Source: Dysgonomonas hofstadii (lineage in GTDB: Bacteria > Bacteroidota > Bacteroidia > Bacteroidales > Dysgonomonadaceae). Taken from it: a stretch of DNA of 64,000 nucleotides. Shown piece after piece: positions 18,401 to 26,577 of the stretch. The stretch is from assembly GCF_014196915.1 (NCBI RefSeq), contig NZ_JACIEP010000004.1:310001-374000 (forward strand), written 5' to 3'. A program made the translations under genes and the position numbers. Positions within the stretch are counted from its first letter, which is position 1; every line of letters starts with the position of its first letter. Below the pieces are notes generated by a model. That model was not told where the DNA came from. It did not search any database and worked only from the letters and a program-made list of their open reading frames with translations.

Positions 18401-18688
18401 ACGATTGACAATCCGACCAATGAATATGCCCGTATTGATGCGGTAGGACCAACAGGAGCTGTGGCTCCGGGTAAAATATATGATCGTTCGTTTATTCGTC
18501 TGGAAAATATTTCAATAGGATATGTATTACCTAAAAAATGGACTTTAAAATATGACCTGGAGCGTGTCAAAGTATTTGGTTCTGTCCGTAATGTTGCCAC
18601 ATGGGAAAAAGAATGGGAATATGGTGATCCTGAAACCGAAACCTGGGCATCACGCATCTATACATTGGGAGTGAACTTAACTTTTTAA
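15482..18688 (+). CDS. SusC-like TonB-dependent outer-membrane transporter
   Basis: 1068 residues. Signal peptide to about residue 23. A carboxypeptidase-like (DUF4480/CarbopepD_reg) domain follows at about 27-110, with VVLDGNQEAVIGATVAVKG. Then come the TonB-box-like region NLDEVVVVGYGT, the plug domain (TVQDILRGTPGLKV, and IDILKDASAAAIYGAKAANG), and a long barrel ending in TLGVNLTF with the usual terminal aromatic residue. SusC proteins import oligosaccharides across the outer membrane using TonB energy, with the SusD lid on top. It lies 130 nt after the FAD oxidoreductase. The small ORF between them and the shared strand suggest a single operon, although SusC/SusD are unusually the last genes. 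Confidence 0.96.
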   Translation: MISKIKFCMLMLCSMFLCICANAQTGNKNITGVVLDGNQEAVIGATVAVKGTTLGTMTDVDGVFKLNVPAKGTLVISFLGYATKEVQITANSEYRITIEENSLNLDEVVVVGYGTMRKKDLTGSIVQIRPDNIAIENPKTVQDILRGTPGLKVGFDSSAKGGGTLEIRGQRSVYTSGNHNSPLLVLDGMIFYGELSEINPDDIGQIDILKDASAAAIYGAKAANGVIIITTKKGQQGKPTINVTTNFGWSQLTANRERWNPEDYMQHLQDWLVKSTYGVNPLTGVYEAYQTGANASQPGYHMNPNKLPSNVSIEDWRAYTVNDGNESDLSIWAKRLGLKGNALENYLAGKTVDWKDHAFRVGFNQDYNASVSGAGEKANYYFSMGYLKNQGVLRSDDYQAVRANMKVDMEVTKWLQIGANVNFQDRSDGNVDLTLGSLLENSPYADYADENGNPVQYPLDDNFSRRGYNYDFQKQYLELERGYTVLNSIFNAKVKLPFNITYSFNAAPRYQFYYNRYFMSADLPNSTASDRGVDREHTKRFDWSLNNTINWDYVFDKKHHVVLTLVQEAEERQYWSDVIKARNILPSDALGFHNTQNGSKEDSSFSTSDSYETGDALLARLFYSFDDRYMVTASVRRDGYSAFGSSNPYATFPSIATAWTFTNEKFFKWQEIMNYGKLRFSYGKNGNRSLSSPYLALANLSAGGGKMHGYIDKDGEQVLYRYLMVDRMANPALQWEKTESWNFGLDFGFLNNRLSGNIEYYQMKTHDMIMTRRLPEFTGFADITTNLGQVNNSGIEISINTLNIDNEDFKWTTSLGFSYNKNEIKHLYYDYQNGTEMDDKTNGWFIGQPVSAIWNYRVTGIWQKNEVEEAAKYGQRPGDPKVANLYTADDKVNDDGSVTPVYNNNDKEILGQTSPPYHWSLRNEFTLWKDLTVSFNIYSYMGHKSLSTNYLNDDDNGARLANGIVNLPGKEYWTIDNPTNEYARIDAVGPTGAVAPGKIYDRSFIRLENISIGYVLPKKWTLKYDLERVKVFGSVRNVATWEKEWEYGDPETETWASRIYTLGVNLTF

Positions 18689-18706
18689 CATCTAATAAAA
18701 GGAATT

Positions 18707-20734
18707 ATGAAAACGATGATACAAAAAATGAATTATAGATGCCTTTCCTTACTTATTGGCATCATCATCTTGCTAAGTGGATGTTCAGACGACTTTCTGA
18801 AACCTGATCCTGTATCTATTTACGAACCTTCCGAGACATTTTCTACCGAGGCTGGATTGATGTCTGTTATGGCATTTTGCGACCGTCATATGAAATTATA
18901 TTATGCGGCAGATCATGGCGAAATAGTACCTATGGGAACCGAATATATCTTTTCCGATTTAATGGTTGCTTCAGCGACCGATAGAGCTAAAATGCTTTGT
19001 GATATGGCCAATGCGCTTACTCCTACCAGTATAGGCATAACTGATGATAAAGGTGAAAACAGATTATTCAACTCATTGCTGCAGACCAATAGTATCTGGC
19101 ACTTTTGGCACGAAACCTATTATATCATTATGCAGGCTAACACAATCATCCAATATGTAGATGGGGTAGAGTCTTTGGACGAGGCCACCAAGAATATGTA
19201 TAAGGGCAGGGCATATTTTCATCGTGCCTTTCGCTACCTGAATCTGGTGTTTCAGTTTGGCGATGTACCATTGATCACAAAGGTTACGGAAGTACCTAAG
19301 CAGAATTACCGTAGTACCAAGCGGGATGCCATTCTGGAAATGATAACCCAGGATATGGAGTTTGCCGTGGAATGGGTGCCTGACCAGAAAGATATGAACC
19401 TGATAGGCATGGTGAATAAAGGAGCCTGTCGTATGTTGCTGGCCAAATGCTATCTGGCATTAGGTGAATATGGCAAAGCAAAAGAGCAGACAGATATATT
19501 GATAGATCAGTCAGGCTATTCGTTAATGCAAAACAGTTTTGGGACATTTAATGAAGGAGGAGAGCCTGAAACATGGCCTATTACCCGTAATATAATCTGG
19601 GATTTGCATCGTGCAGAGAACAAACTTATTCCTGCTAATAAAGAGGTTATTTTAGGCATAGTAAACCGTGGTTCGGATCAGGAAGCATTTGTTAAAATGG
19701 TTACAATGCGTATTTTGTATCCCTTCCTTTTTAACGACCAGGTACAAACAAAGGATGGCAAACGGGCATTGTTAAATACAATTCGGACCAGTAGCAGTTA
19801 TAATAAGCAATATGACTATGCGCAGGCAATGGGACGTGGAGTCTCTACATTCCGTCCCACTTATTTCCAATCTCATACACTATGGAAGGTTAATGGCAGG
19901 ATGGATGCTACAGACTTGCGTCACAGTTCAACGAATGGGAACTGGGTGCGTATGGAAGATTATAAGGTAAATAATCCGGCATCTTCCGAGTTTGGAAAAC
20001 CTCTTTCTCTTTACGATGATAACGGAAAACTGTTGTGTAGCGACACTATCCGTCGTTGGTACGATGTCCCGCATTATAAGTTTTATCTGGATGACCCTGT
20101 AAATAAAGCAAAAATGAGTTCTGACGGTATTCAGGGAGCTACTACCGGAGGTAATGCAGACTGGTATCTTTACCGTTTGGCTGAGGCATATTTACTGCGG
20201 GCCGAAGCTAAATTTTACTTAGGTGATGCCACCGGAGCAGCTGATGATGTAAATGAAGTGAGGAAAAGAGCGCAATGTACTGAACTCTACAATGGTACTG
20301 TTACCATTGGAGATATAATGGACGAACGCGCCCGTGAGTTGTATTGGGAAGAATGGCGTAATGTAGAGTTGACCCGTGTGTCATTGTGTCTTGCCCGTAG
20401 TGGTAAACCTGATGAATGGGGTAATACCTACAGCCTCGATAATTTTGATAAACAGGAGGGTACGGATCCTAATGGCGGAAGCTATTGGTATCAGCGTGTT
20501 ACCAAGTATGGTATGTATAACAAAGGCCCTATAAGTATCACCGCTACCGGCAACAACAATCCTAATTATACTATGGATAAAAAGAATATTTACTGGCCGA
20601 TCTTTGATGCCTCTATCACAGCCAACAGCAAAGGGAAACTGGCTCAGAATTATGGATATGACGGTTATGATCCTGCTACTCCTAAATGGCAAACCTGGCA
20701 GGAAGCAGTAGCAGATGAAGATAAAACAGAATAA
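18707..20734 (+). CDS. SusD-like surface glycan-binding lipoprotein
   Basis: 675 residues, with a lipoprotein signal ending ILLSGCSDDFL, the usual SusD start. The sequence DDFLKPDPVSIYEPSETFST and the later YHRAFRYLNLVFQFGDVPLI-type segment (around residue 165-185) are standard for RagB/SusD proteins. The C-terminal part YRLAEAYLLRAEAKFYLG and DERARELYWEEWRNVEL are the conserved TPR-like and terminal helices. At 675 residues it is longer than the usual 500-600. It pairs with the SusC encoded 18 nt upstream and acts as the lid that captures oligosaccharides at the cell surface. A strong terminator follows. Confidence 0.95.
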   Translation: MKTMIQKMNYRCLSLLIGIIILLSGCSDDFLKPDPVSIYEPSETFSTEAGLMSVMAFCDRHMKLYYAADHGEIVPMGTEYIFSDLMVASATDRAKMLCDMANALTPTSIGITDDKGENRLFNSLLQTNSIWHFWHETYYIIMQANTIIQYVDGVESLDEATKNMYKGRAYFHRAFRYLNLVFQFGDVPLITKVTEVPKQNYRSTKRDAILEMITQDMEFAVEWVPDQKDMNLIGMVNKGACRMLLAKCYLALGEYGKAKEQTDILIDQSGYSLMQNSFGTFNEGGEPETWPITRNIIWDLHRAENKLIPANKEVILGIVNRGSDQEAFVKMVTMRILYPFLFNDQVQTKDGKRALLNTIRTSSSYNKQYDYAQAMGRGVSTFRPTYFQSHTLWKVNGRMDATDLRHSSTNGNWVRMEDYKVNNPASSEFGKPLSLYDDNGKLLCSDTIRRWYDVPHYKFYLDDPVNKAKMSSDGIQGATTGGNADWYLYRLAEAYLLRAEAKFYLGDATGAADDVNEVRKRAQCTELYNGTVTIGDIMDERARELYWEEWRNVELTRVSLCLARSGKPDEWGNTYSLDNFDKQEGTDPNGGSYWYQRVTKYGMYNKGPISITATGNNNPNYTMDKKNIYWPIFDASITANSKGKLAQNYGYDGYDPATPKWQTWQEAVADEDKTE

Positions 20735-20785
20735 GATTGTTGTCTATTCGGGATAAGAATTAGGATAGGTTTAGGGTTAAGTGTG

Positions 20786-20822
20786 AATGAAGGAGTCTCA
20801 AAATGGGATTCCTTCATTTTTT
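20786..20822 (+). terminator. Intrinsic terminator after susD
   Basis: AATGAAGGA at 20786-20794 pairs with TCCTTCATT at 20810-20818. Three further pairs extend the stem inwards to 12, and it is followed by a run of six T. It ends the polysaccharide operon. Confidence 0.85.
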
Positions 20823-20859
20823 ATGGACCTATACAAATCCGTAGCAGATAAAGGCGGTT

Positions 20860-22158
20860 TTAAAAATAAATATCAAAGCTCGTCCAGTTATTTTTCGAGT
20901 CAAGATCGAATTTGCAATTGTGATTTAGCAGTACTTCCCTGACAAACATCAAACCTATACCTTGCCCTTCTGTTTTGGTGGTAAAAAACGGAGTGAAGAG
21001 TTTATGGCGAACTTCTTCTGTTATATCGCATCCGTCATTCATTACTGTAATGGATAAGGGATTACCACGTGTGATTATCTTTATTATCCCATCTTTATCA
21101 ATCGCTTCATAGGCATTTTTTACAATATTCACCAGCACTTGTTCAAATTGAATACTGTCTATGCTGACCGGCTCTATAGGCTCTGCCAGTTCTAATTCTA
21201 GTCTGATATTCCTTCGTTGGCACTCTATCCTTGTCAAAGCATCGACAGAACGCGCTAGTTCGTTCAGATCTGCATCTCCCAGAGCTGGTTCTGGTATCTT
21301 GACTACTTCTGCAAAATTACTTATAAAGCGGCCTAAGTGCCTGCTACGCTCGTAAGAAGCATCTACAGCCGGTATCACATCTGTTAACTCCTTATATTCG
21401 TTTTGCCGCAATATATCCGATATTACATTCAGTGTAGCGCCAATCGCCCCTACGGAGTTATTCACTTCATGTGCCATCATGCGGATAATGCCCTCATATG
21501 ATTTCTTCTCTATTTTGAGAAGCTCATGTGTTAGTTCCTCAATTAAAATAAAGGGGTGGGAAAATCCTCTGTCCAGAAAAAATGAACGTACACAACGATA
21601 CATGGTAATTCCCGAACTGCGGATCACAATATCTTCTTCCGGTTTTAATGCAGCTAATTCAGTAGCGATACTGATACCGGAATCAGTCAGTTTCGTACCA
21701 ATTACTTCAGATAGGTTGGTTATATTCAATAAGCGCATTCCCGCAGGATTGATACCAGTTATGTGTTCATCAAAATCCAGTATTATAACGCCTTGAGGAG
21801 AAGCATTGATAAGCAGATCGAGAAAATGATTCTTTTCCCTTACCTGCAAACGTTCATCTTTCAACTGATCCATCATTCTGTTGAAAACCGCAATCAGTTC
21901 GTTCGCTTCGCTGCTCGATGTTGGTCTTATGCGGGTTGAGAAGTCCTGGTTCTTGATCAGTTCCATGCCGTCCTGAATGATCTGGTACGGTTTGATCAAT
22001 CTGTAATAGAGGTTAAGGAAAAGAAATATGGATAATATACCGATCCCTTCTATTATAAGGAATATATATAAGTTGGTATTAAAAAATAAAGTACCTATAT
22101 ACAAGATACTTCCAAATACCAAAACAGCAAGTATCCAAAAGATGATCTTTGATTTCAT
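20860..22158 (-). CDS. NtrB-like membrane sensor histidine kinase
   Basis: 432 residues. Two membrane helices at about 7-28 and 32-52 leave almost no periplasmic loop, so it may sense the membrane or a cytoplasmic signal. A HAMP-like segment about 53-110, a PAS domain about 110-200, then a dimerisation domain with the phospho-acceptor His in MMAHEVNNSVG. The ATPase follows with VLVNIVKNAYEAI (N-box) and EGQGIGLMFVREVL (G-box), ending near residue 430. The HEVNN motif is the form used by NtrB/AtoS-type kinases that phosphorylate sigma-54 activators. It lies 6 nt downstream of such a regulator, its obvious partner. Confidence 0.92.
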   Translation of the reverse strand: MKSKIIFWILAVLVFGSILYIGTLFFNTNLYIFLIIEGIGILSIFLFLNLYYRLIKPYQIIQDGMELIKNQDFSTRIRPTSSSEANELIAVFNRMMDQLKDERLQVREKNHFLDLLINASPQGVIILDFDEHITGINPAGMRLLNITNLSEVIGTKLTDSGISIATELAALKPEEDIVIRSSGITMYRCVRSFFLDRGFSHPFILIEELTHELLKIEKKSYEGIIRMMAHEVNNSVGAIGATLNVISDILRQNEYKELTDVIPAVDASYERSRHLGRFISNFAEVVKIPEPALGDADLNELARSVDALTRIECQRRNIRLELELAEPIEPVSIDSIQFEQVLVNIVKNAYEAIDKDGIIKIITRGNPLSITVMNDGCDITEEVRHKLFTPFFTTKTEGQGIGLMFVREVLLNHNCKFDLDSKNNWTSFDIYF

Positions 22159-22164
22159 ATTATA

Positions 22165-23520
22165 CTATTCGTATTTTATACCATACTTCTCCAGTCTCCT
22201 GTATAAAGTTTGTCTGGTCAGGCCCAAGGCTGTAGCTACTTTCGAATGATTGCCGCTATATAATTCCATAGCTTTGATTATCATATTCTTCTCCAGTTCA
22301 TCCAGAGGATAAACCGAATCTGAAGATATAGATGAATTTCCGGGAATCTCTATATATTGCCCCTTAAAGTCATCATAGCCAATCACCTGCTTACCGGAAA
22401 CCAATATAACCCTGTCAACCAGATTCTTCAATTCCCTTATATTCCCGGGATATGACAATTTTTTAAGAAAAGATATGGCTTCAGATGTGATCTCGATATT
22501 GCCTAGTCCGTTAATCTCTGCTTGTTTCCTCGCAAAATAATCAACAAGAAGCGGTATATCATCAATCCGTTCGCGTAATGCCGGAACCCTGATCGTAATC
22601 AAGTTGATACGGTAGAATAAGTCTTCCCTGAAAGTCCCTTTAACAACCATGTCTGCCAGATTCCGGTTAGTTGCGCTGATAACCCTTACGTCGGCTTGTT
22701 TTTGCTTGCTGTCTCCTAACGATTCGAACGTCTTGTCCTGTAAAATCCTTAGTAATTTCACCTGGCAGGCTGCATCCAGATCGCCTATCTCGTCCAGAAA
22801 GATAGAACCTTTATTCGCCAGTTCGAAACGTCCTACCCTGTCGTAATGGGCATCTGTGAAAGCACCCTTTTTGTGGCCGAACATTTCACTTTCGAACAAA
22901 GACTGGGATATGCCACCGAGATTTACTTTTATAAAGGGGTTTTTACTTCTGTTACTGTTCTCGTGTATGGCTTCAGCAATCAGTTCCTTACCTGTTCCAC
23001 TTTCTCCGGTAATCAGTACGGAAGCATCTGTTCTGGCTATACGCGATATCGTATTGAATACATTCTGTAACAAGGGTGACTTACCTATGATCTTATCAAA
23101 ATGAATGTCGTTTTCCTGATAACCGGAGGTAATATTGCTGTTTTCCTTATTGTTCTGCAATTGTAAAGCTGTTTGTATGGTATTCAACAAAGCCATATTA
23201 TTCCATGGCTTTGTGACAAAATCGAACGCTCCGGCCTGAATGCCTTTTACCGCCAGACTAATAGAGCCCCATGCTGTTATCAGGATAACAGGTGTATTGG
23301 GACAATATATTTTTACTTGTTTCAGTAGTGTCAACCCTTCTTCACCGCTGGTTCCCTTCGTGTAATTCATGTCCATCAATATAAGTTCAGGAACAGTATC
23401 CTTCACAAAATTGATGGCCTCTTTAGGAGAAGAAACACTGGCCGTCTCATATCCTGCACGTTTGAATACCAATATCAAAGATGAGCGTATAGCTGCATCA
23501 TCATCACATATCAATAACAT
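22165..23520 (-). CDS. NtrC-family sigma-54-dependent response regulator
   Basis: 451 residues. Receiver domain about 1-120, with acidic pocket CDDD and phospho-acceptor Asp in LILMDMNYTKG, plus conserved Lys in FVTKPWN. AAA+ domain about 140-370 with Walker A GESGTGKE, the sigma-54 contact loop as GAFTDA, Walker B GSIFLDEIGDL and an arginine-finger region. A Fis-type HTH follows at the C-terminus (GNHSKVATALGLTRQTLYRR). The loop is normally GAFTGA and the Gly to Asp change deserves notice, although such variants exist in working activators. It probably acts on the sigma-54 promoter and palindrome found upstream of the efflux operon (35202-35281). Encoded 290 nt after the TolC-like gene on the same strand. 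Confidence 0.94.
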   Translation of the reverse strand: MLLICDDDAAIRSSLILVFKRAGYETASVSSPKEAINFVKDTVPELILMDMNYTKGTSGEEGLTLLKQVKIYCPNTPVILITAWGSISLAVKGIQAGAFDFVTKPWNNMALLNTIQTALQLQNNKENSNITSGYQENDIHFDKIIGKSPLLQNVFNTISRIARTDASVLITGESGTGKELIAEAIHENSNRSKNPFIKVNLGGISQSLFESEMFGHKKGAFTDAHYDRVGRFELANKGSIFLDEIGDLDAACQVKLLRILQDKTFESLGDSKQKQADVRVISATNRNLADMVVKGTFREDLFYRINLITIRVPALRERIDDIPLLVDYFARKQAEINGLGNIEITSEAISFLKKLSYPGNIRELKNLVDRVILVSGKQVIGYDDFKGQYIEIPGNSSISSDSVYPLDELEKNMIIKAMELYSGNHSKVATALGLTRQTLYRRLEKYGIKYE

Positions 23521-23810
23521 AAATATATCCTTTCAACAAATAAAGTTAACCATTTACCTATAATTAAAGCGAATCAGTAGTCGAAAAGTTGACAAAGTTG
23601 ACACATATTTACAGTTAACAGTCAACAGTTATCAGTTAACAAAGGATTTCCACACTTCTGATTTTTAAATAAAAACTCTGTGTGACTCCGTTTACTCTGT
23701 GGTTTAACTAAAACCTGACAAACCTTACATATTTTGCTCTTATTATCTTTCATCTTTAAATTCTAAAATTACTGAATTTTAAAATCAACATAGTATAGAT
23801 AAATAAGTTT
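23521..23810. other. Intergenic region with short GTTAAC repeats
   Basis: No ORF of note. At 23612-23640 short repeats overlap (CAGTTAACAG, CAGTTATCA, CAGTTAAC), with GTTAAC at both 23614-23619 and 23635-23640. It presumably contains the promoter of the response regulator gene on the minus strand, but I see no sigma-54 site and no convincing -7 element. Confidence 0.4.
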
Positions 23811-25295
23811 TTAATTAATGATATTATCGTAGCTTACAGCCAGATCTTCCTTATTTATAAAATCATATAGCGTAAGACTGCGTATCTGGTAATAGTATGA
23901 CCATAAAAGATACATTTGTTCTATATAATTTCTTCTGGCCTCATCTTTTGACGACTGGGAATCGTTCAGATTTAATACATCAATTTTTCCTAAGACGAAA
24001 GCTTCGATAGAAGTATTATAACGTTTTTGGGCTACTTCATCAGTTACTTTAGCCAGTTCCAGTTGTTTCGACTGACTATTGAAATTCTGCACCCGGAGAT
24101 ACACATTCTGATTAAAGTCCATCTGATCTTTTTCTACCTTGGCCTTCTCTACATCTCTGTTGGCTTCTGCTATTTTCACCTTTCCTTTACCACGTCCCCA
24201 GTCTAAGATTGGTATTGAGATTCCCACATTCACAATCTGGTTATTGCGCCAGTTATTACTGTTAAAAGCTCTGGAGAAGGTATCGTCTTGCCCCGACATA
24301 CCAAACGATACAAAAAGTTTAGCATTCCAGCGATCCGCTTTTGCCTGGCTTATATCCCGGTCAGCCTCCAGCATCCGCCTTTGTATAGTCTGGGTAAAAG
24401 CATTGTTCTGGCGGGCCAGTGAAATAACCTCCGGATAAGATAAAACAGGCAGGGTTTCAGAAAATATATCCGGAATTACCGGCCTTATGACTACATCTTC
24501 GCCATATCCCAGATAAGAGCGTAACTGAAACATACGGGAATTGAACGATGCTTGGGCGTCGGTCATATACGATTCCGATTTTAATAAAGATACTTTGAGC
24601 TGCAATAGGTCATTCTCTGATATCTGCCCTATTTTTCTTTTAGCTTCGGCTATAGTATATAATTTTTCCGAATTCTTTAGATTCTGGTATGCTATCTCCA
24701 GGTTTATTTGCCCTACCAGTAGATTGAAATAATATGTAATAGTTTGATTAGATACACTTTCCATATCAGCCGTCAGCTTTCGTTTTGCTTCATTATATTT
24801 TACAGGTTCAATTTTTTGTAACCATTTCACCCGGTTGAAACCGAAAATAGGCTGTTCTAATGTAACAGACGCAGGTATAGCCATATAACGTGTCGTGTTA
24901 TTATCCCCGTATTGCTGTAACCGTTGCAGGCTGCTTTCTACCGAGATAGAACCTCCTGTCAAAGGAATATTTTGTGAGATCGATAAGGAGGCGTCCATCT
25001 GGCTGTAATCATTACTTACATATGTGTAACTACCGTCAGAATTCTGAAATGCATTATAAGACTTGGAATAATAGGGTAGAGTAGTACTTAATGTAGCCAA
25101 AGGCAACAATTCGGACTTATAGGTACGGTATTCCCAATAACTGGACTTGTATTGGTTCCGTGCAACCACGGCATCCACAGAGATTGTTCTGCTGCGCCCG
25201 ATGGCATCCACCAGACTGACAACAAGGGTATCCTGTGCCACCAGCCCGGCGGTAATGCCGGAAAGAAAGAGTATAATAATAAAAAGCTTTTTCAT
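23811..25295 (-). CDS. TolC-like outer-membrane efflux protein
   Basis: About 494 residues. The start at 25295 (MKKLFIIILFLSGITAG) gives a clean signal peptide; an ATG three codons upstream at 25304 is also possible. The body is the two-repeat OEP fold with long coiled-coil helices, for example MLEADRDISQAKADRWNAKL and KIAEANRDVEKAKVEKDQM. TolC-type trimers form the outer-membrane channel of tripartite efflux pumps. It is the last gene of the pump operon, 23 nt after the final permease. With the membrane fusion protein at the other end of the operon it completes an envelope-spanning export system. Confidence 0.92.
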   Translation of the reverse strand: MKKLFIIILFLSGITAGLVAQDTLVVSLVDAIGRSRTISVDAVVARNQYKSSYWEYRTYKSELLPLATLSTTLPYYSKSYNAFQNSDGSYTYVSNDYSQMDASLSISQNIPLTGGSISVESSLQRLQQYGDNNTTRYMAIPASVTLEQPIFGFNRVKWLQKIEPVKYNEAKRKLTADMESVSNQTITYYFNLLVGQINLEIAYQNLKNSEKLYTIAEAKRKIGQISENDLLQLKVSLLKSESYMTDAQASFNSRMFQLRSYLGYGEDVVIRPVIPDIFSETLPVLSYPEVISLARQNNAFTQTIQRRMLEADRDISQAKADRWNAKLFVSFGMSGQDDTFSRAFNSNNWRNNQIVNVGISIPILDWGRGKGKVKIAEANRDVEKAKVEKDQMDFNQNVYLRVQNFNSQSKQLELAKVTDEVAQKRYNTSIEAFVLGKIDVLNLNDSQSSKDEARRNYIEQMYLLWSYYYQIRSLTLYDFINKEDLAVSYDNIIN

Positions 25296-25318
25296 AATGT
25301 TCATACATAAAATTTCGG

Positions 25319-26575
25319 TTACTCGTCACGTAATGCTTCTGCCGGTGCAATTTTTGATGCCCTGTTTGCGGGATACCATACGGCGATAATGGAAATGATA
25401 AACAAAAAAGAAAATGTTAATCCATAGTTTATTAAATGTTGTATGGCGGCCACGGATTCCTCCCCCCTGGCAGGCACCGGAACATTTATCATTTTCACAA
25501 TATCTCCGATGGCTATATTTACGCAAACAATGCTGGCAATAATACTTGCAAGGAATAATAACATGAAGGTTTCAGCTATAAACATTTTTTTTACATTTGC
25601 CTTACTGGCTCCTAATGCCAGTCGTAAGCCTATTTCGCTACGTCTCGATTGTATTCTGAACCAGAATGTTCCGATTACACCTAAAAAGATATTTATAACT
25701 AAAAATATAGTAATTGAATAAATACTTTTAAAGTTGTCGCCATAGCCTGACCAGCCAAGATATTCCTCTTTGGCTTTAGAAATAGGTTCAATTCCAGATA
25801 AGTAATAATATCCGAGTTGTAGCTGGCTACGCATATCTTCGGCAAACCGTTCCCTGAAATTTTTATCAGCTTCGGGCTTTACCCGTATACATAATTCCCG
25901 GTAGCCGGCTATAGATTGGCTCCATCTTTTTATCGGACTGTACATTATGGGTTCATAAGGTTCGTAGTCTATGCGTTTGTTCCTTTCGGCTACTCCGATG
26001 ACCTTCCGGGCAGATTCTTCTGCTCCTATCAGCTCCACTTTTTCCGGATTCTTATCTGCAAACAGGTTATCATTGTTTGCGCTAATAATCACCGGATTGT
26101 CAGTTGCGATATTTTCCCAGTTGAAGGCTGTGCCATGTATTAATTTTATTTTAAATACATCGAAAAAACCTGGTGTGACAGACTTTATACGGAACCCGAA
26201 ATTTACCGAATCAACATTCATGCTGGTTGATGAATATGAACCTGTATAAGGATAGGCCTGATTTGAAAAACTTATTGCTTCTATGGCCGGATATTTTTCT
26301 ATACGATCATATATAGTCCATATATCTTCTGTAATTTGCTCCTTGGCTTCGGCATCAGAAGAAGATAATATTTTTCTGCCCTCGTCTTTCATACTTATGT
26401 TTATACGATATGTATGGTTTATATCAAAACCCTTAGGTTCAAGCAAACCTTTCAGTGTGAAAGACATATAGTCCATGCAGAACCATAATATGCAAAAGAC
26501 AACAACGAGTTCCAGCAGAATCCAGGCATTTATTTTGCGCTCATTCCATATTGTTTTAAAAATATGCTTTATCAT
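25319..26575 (-). CDS. MacB/FtsX-type ABC transporter permease, type A, copy 1
   Basis: 418 residues. Membrane helix near residues 18-40, a large extracytoplasmic domain about 45-280, then three helices. The segment FWFRIQSRRSEIGLRLALGA after the second helix and the end AVWYPANRASKIAPAEALRD are diagnostic of FtsX/MacB permeases. I call this type A because its N-terminus (NERKINAWILLELVVVFCI) is shared with the genes at 27848 and 30373 and differs from the alternating type B genes. Such permeases use cytoplasmic ATP hydrolysis to drive conformational work in the periplasm, usually for export of peptides, lipids or antimicrobials. The substrate is unknown. Confidence 0.9.
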   Translation of the reverse strand: MIKHIFKTIWNERKINAWILLELVVVFCILWFCMDYMSFTLKGLLEPKGFDINHTYRINISMKDEGRKILSSSDAEAKEQITEDIWTIYDRIEKYPAIEAISFSNQAYPYTGSYSSTSMNVDSVNFGFRIKSVTPGFFDVFKIKLIHGTAFNWENIATDNPVIISANNDNLFADKNPEKVELIGAEESARKVIGVAERNKRIDYEPYEPIMYSPIKRWSQSIAGYRELCIRVKPEADKNFRERFAEDMRSQLQLGYYYLSGIEPISKAKEEYLGWSGYGDNFKSIYSITIFLVINIFLGVIGTFWFRIQSRRSEIGLRLALGASKANVKKMFIAETFMLLFLASIIASIVCVNIAIGDIVKMINVPVPARGEESVAAIQHLINYGLTFSFLFIISIIAVWYPANRASKIAPAEALRDE

Positions 26576-26577
26576 GG

